A DNA stretch of 5,566 nt from Paracoccaceae bacterium (GTDB lineage Bacteria > Pseudomonadota > Alphaproteobacteria > Rhodobacterales > Rhodobacteraceae), in contig PWWF01000121.1 in NCBI GenBank assembly GCA_003561595.1, positions 1 to 5,566 on the forward strand, given 5' to 3'. Shown piece after piece: positions 5,557 through 5,566 of the stretch (positions within the stretch are counted from its first letter, which is position 1; the number at the start of each line of letters is the position of its first letter). A model generated the notes under the pieces. It was given only the letters and a program-made list of their open reading frames with translations. It made no database searches and was not told the DNA's origin. A program made the position numbers and the translations under genes.

Positions 5557-5566
5557 AGGATATGTC
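5553..5566 (+). CDS. Start of next operon gene, probably ABC ATPase subunit (3' partial)
   Basis: ATG at 5553-5555 overlaps the stop of the second permease (ATGA), with GAGGG at 5541-5545 upstream at a suitable distance. Only MKDM plus an incomplete codon are visible, so the product cannot be read. Operons of this class normally continue with one or two DppD/DppF-like ATP-binding proteins, and no ATPase has appeared so far. An alternative in-frame start is the ATG at 5562. The product assignment rests on context alone. Confidence 0.45.

Noticed and set aside
1..5566. CRISPR arrays, tRNA genes, insertion sequences, toxin-antitoxin or defence genes
   Set aside because: No regularly spaced repeats, cloverleaf sequences, transposase motifs or defence-type domains were seen on either strand.

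Overview
The window looks like chromosomal DNA of a Rhodobacteraceae-like alphaproteobacterium. This is an inference from high GC with strong G/C third positions, from the conserved order gpsA - YCII protein - EVE protein, and from a dipeptide-type ABC operon with GGAG-like ribosome sites and ATGA stop/start overlaps. All recognisable genes lie on the + strand.

Region 1 (1-864) is a compact housekeeping cluster. It holds the 3' end of gpsA (glycerol-3-phosphate dehydrogenase, phospholipid synthesis), a 91-residue YCII-domain protein, and a 139-residue EVE-domain protein that overlaps the stop of its neighbour.

Region 2 (865-1134) is a 270-base non-coding gap with several regulatory candidates. 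These are an AT-rich patch with a TTACATG/CATGTAA dyad, two tandem GTGTTRAC octamers of which the second carries the -35 element, a 9-bp dyad (8 of 9 paired) centred on the -10 region, a 5'-UTR hairpin, and a good Shine-Dalgarno before a GTG start.

Region 3 (1135-5566) is an ABC importer operon of the peptide/nickel/opine class: a secreted substrate-binding protein (SBP), an intrinsic terminator, a DppB-type permease, a DppC-type permease, and the first codons of a further gene, probably an ATPase subunit. The cognate ligand cannot be read from the sequence.

Two of the three transporter proteins have an unusual architecture. The SBP appears to be a full-length circular permutant of the SBP_bac_5 family. 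The segment that is normally C-terminal comes directly after the signal peptide. The segment that is normally N-terminal follows it, and the chain stops at the AGYSWDDDGRLQ position, where an ordinary member would be in mid-protein. The DppC-type permease carries about 290 extra residues between TM1 and the conserved GTDHLGRD motif. They form seven repeats of about 40 residues resembling Ycf48/BNR-type beta-propeller blades, with an apparent strand-swap closure, and topology puts them in the periplasm, where the SBP docks. A permuted binding protein paired with a propeller-bearing permease in one operon suggests an unusual importer subtype in which the propeller may take part in SBP docking, ligand handling or sensing. 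I know of no description of this pairing, but I could not search for one.
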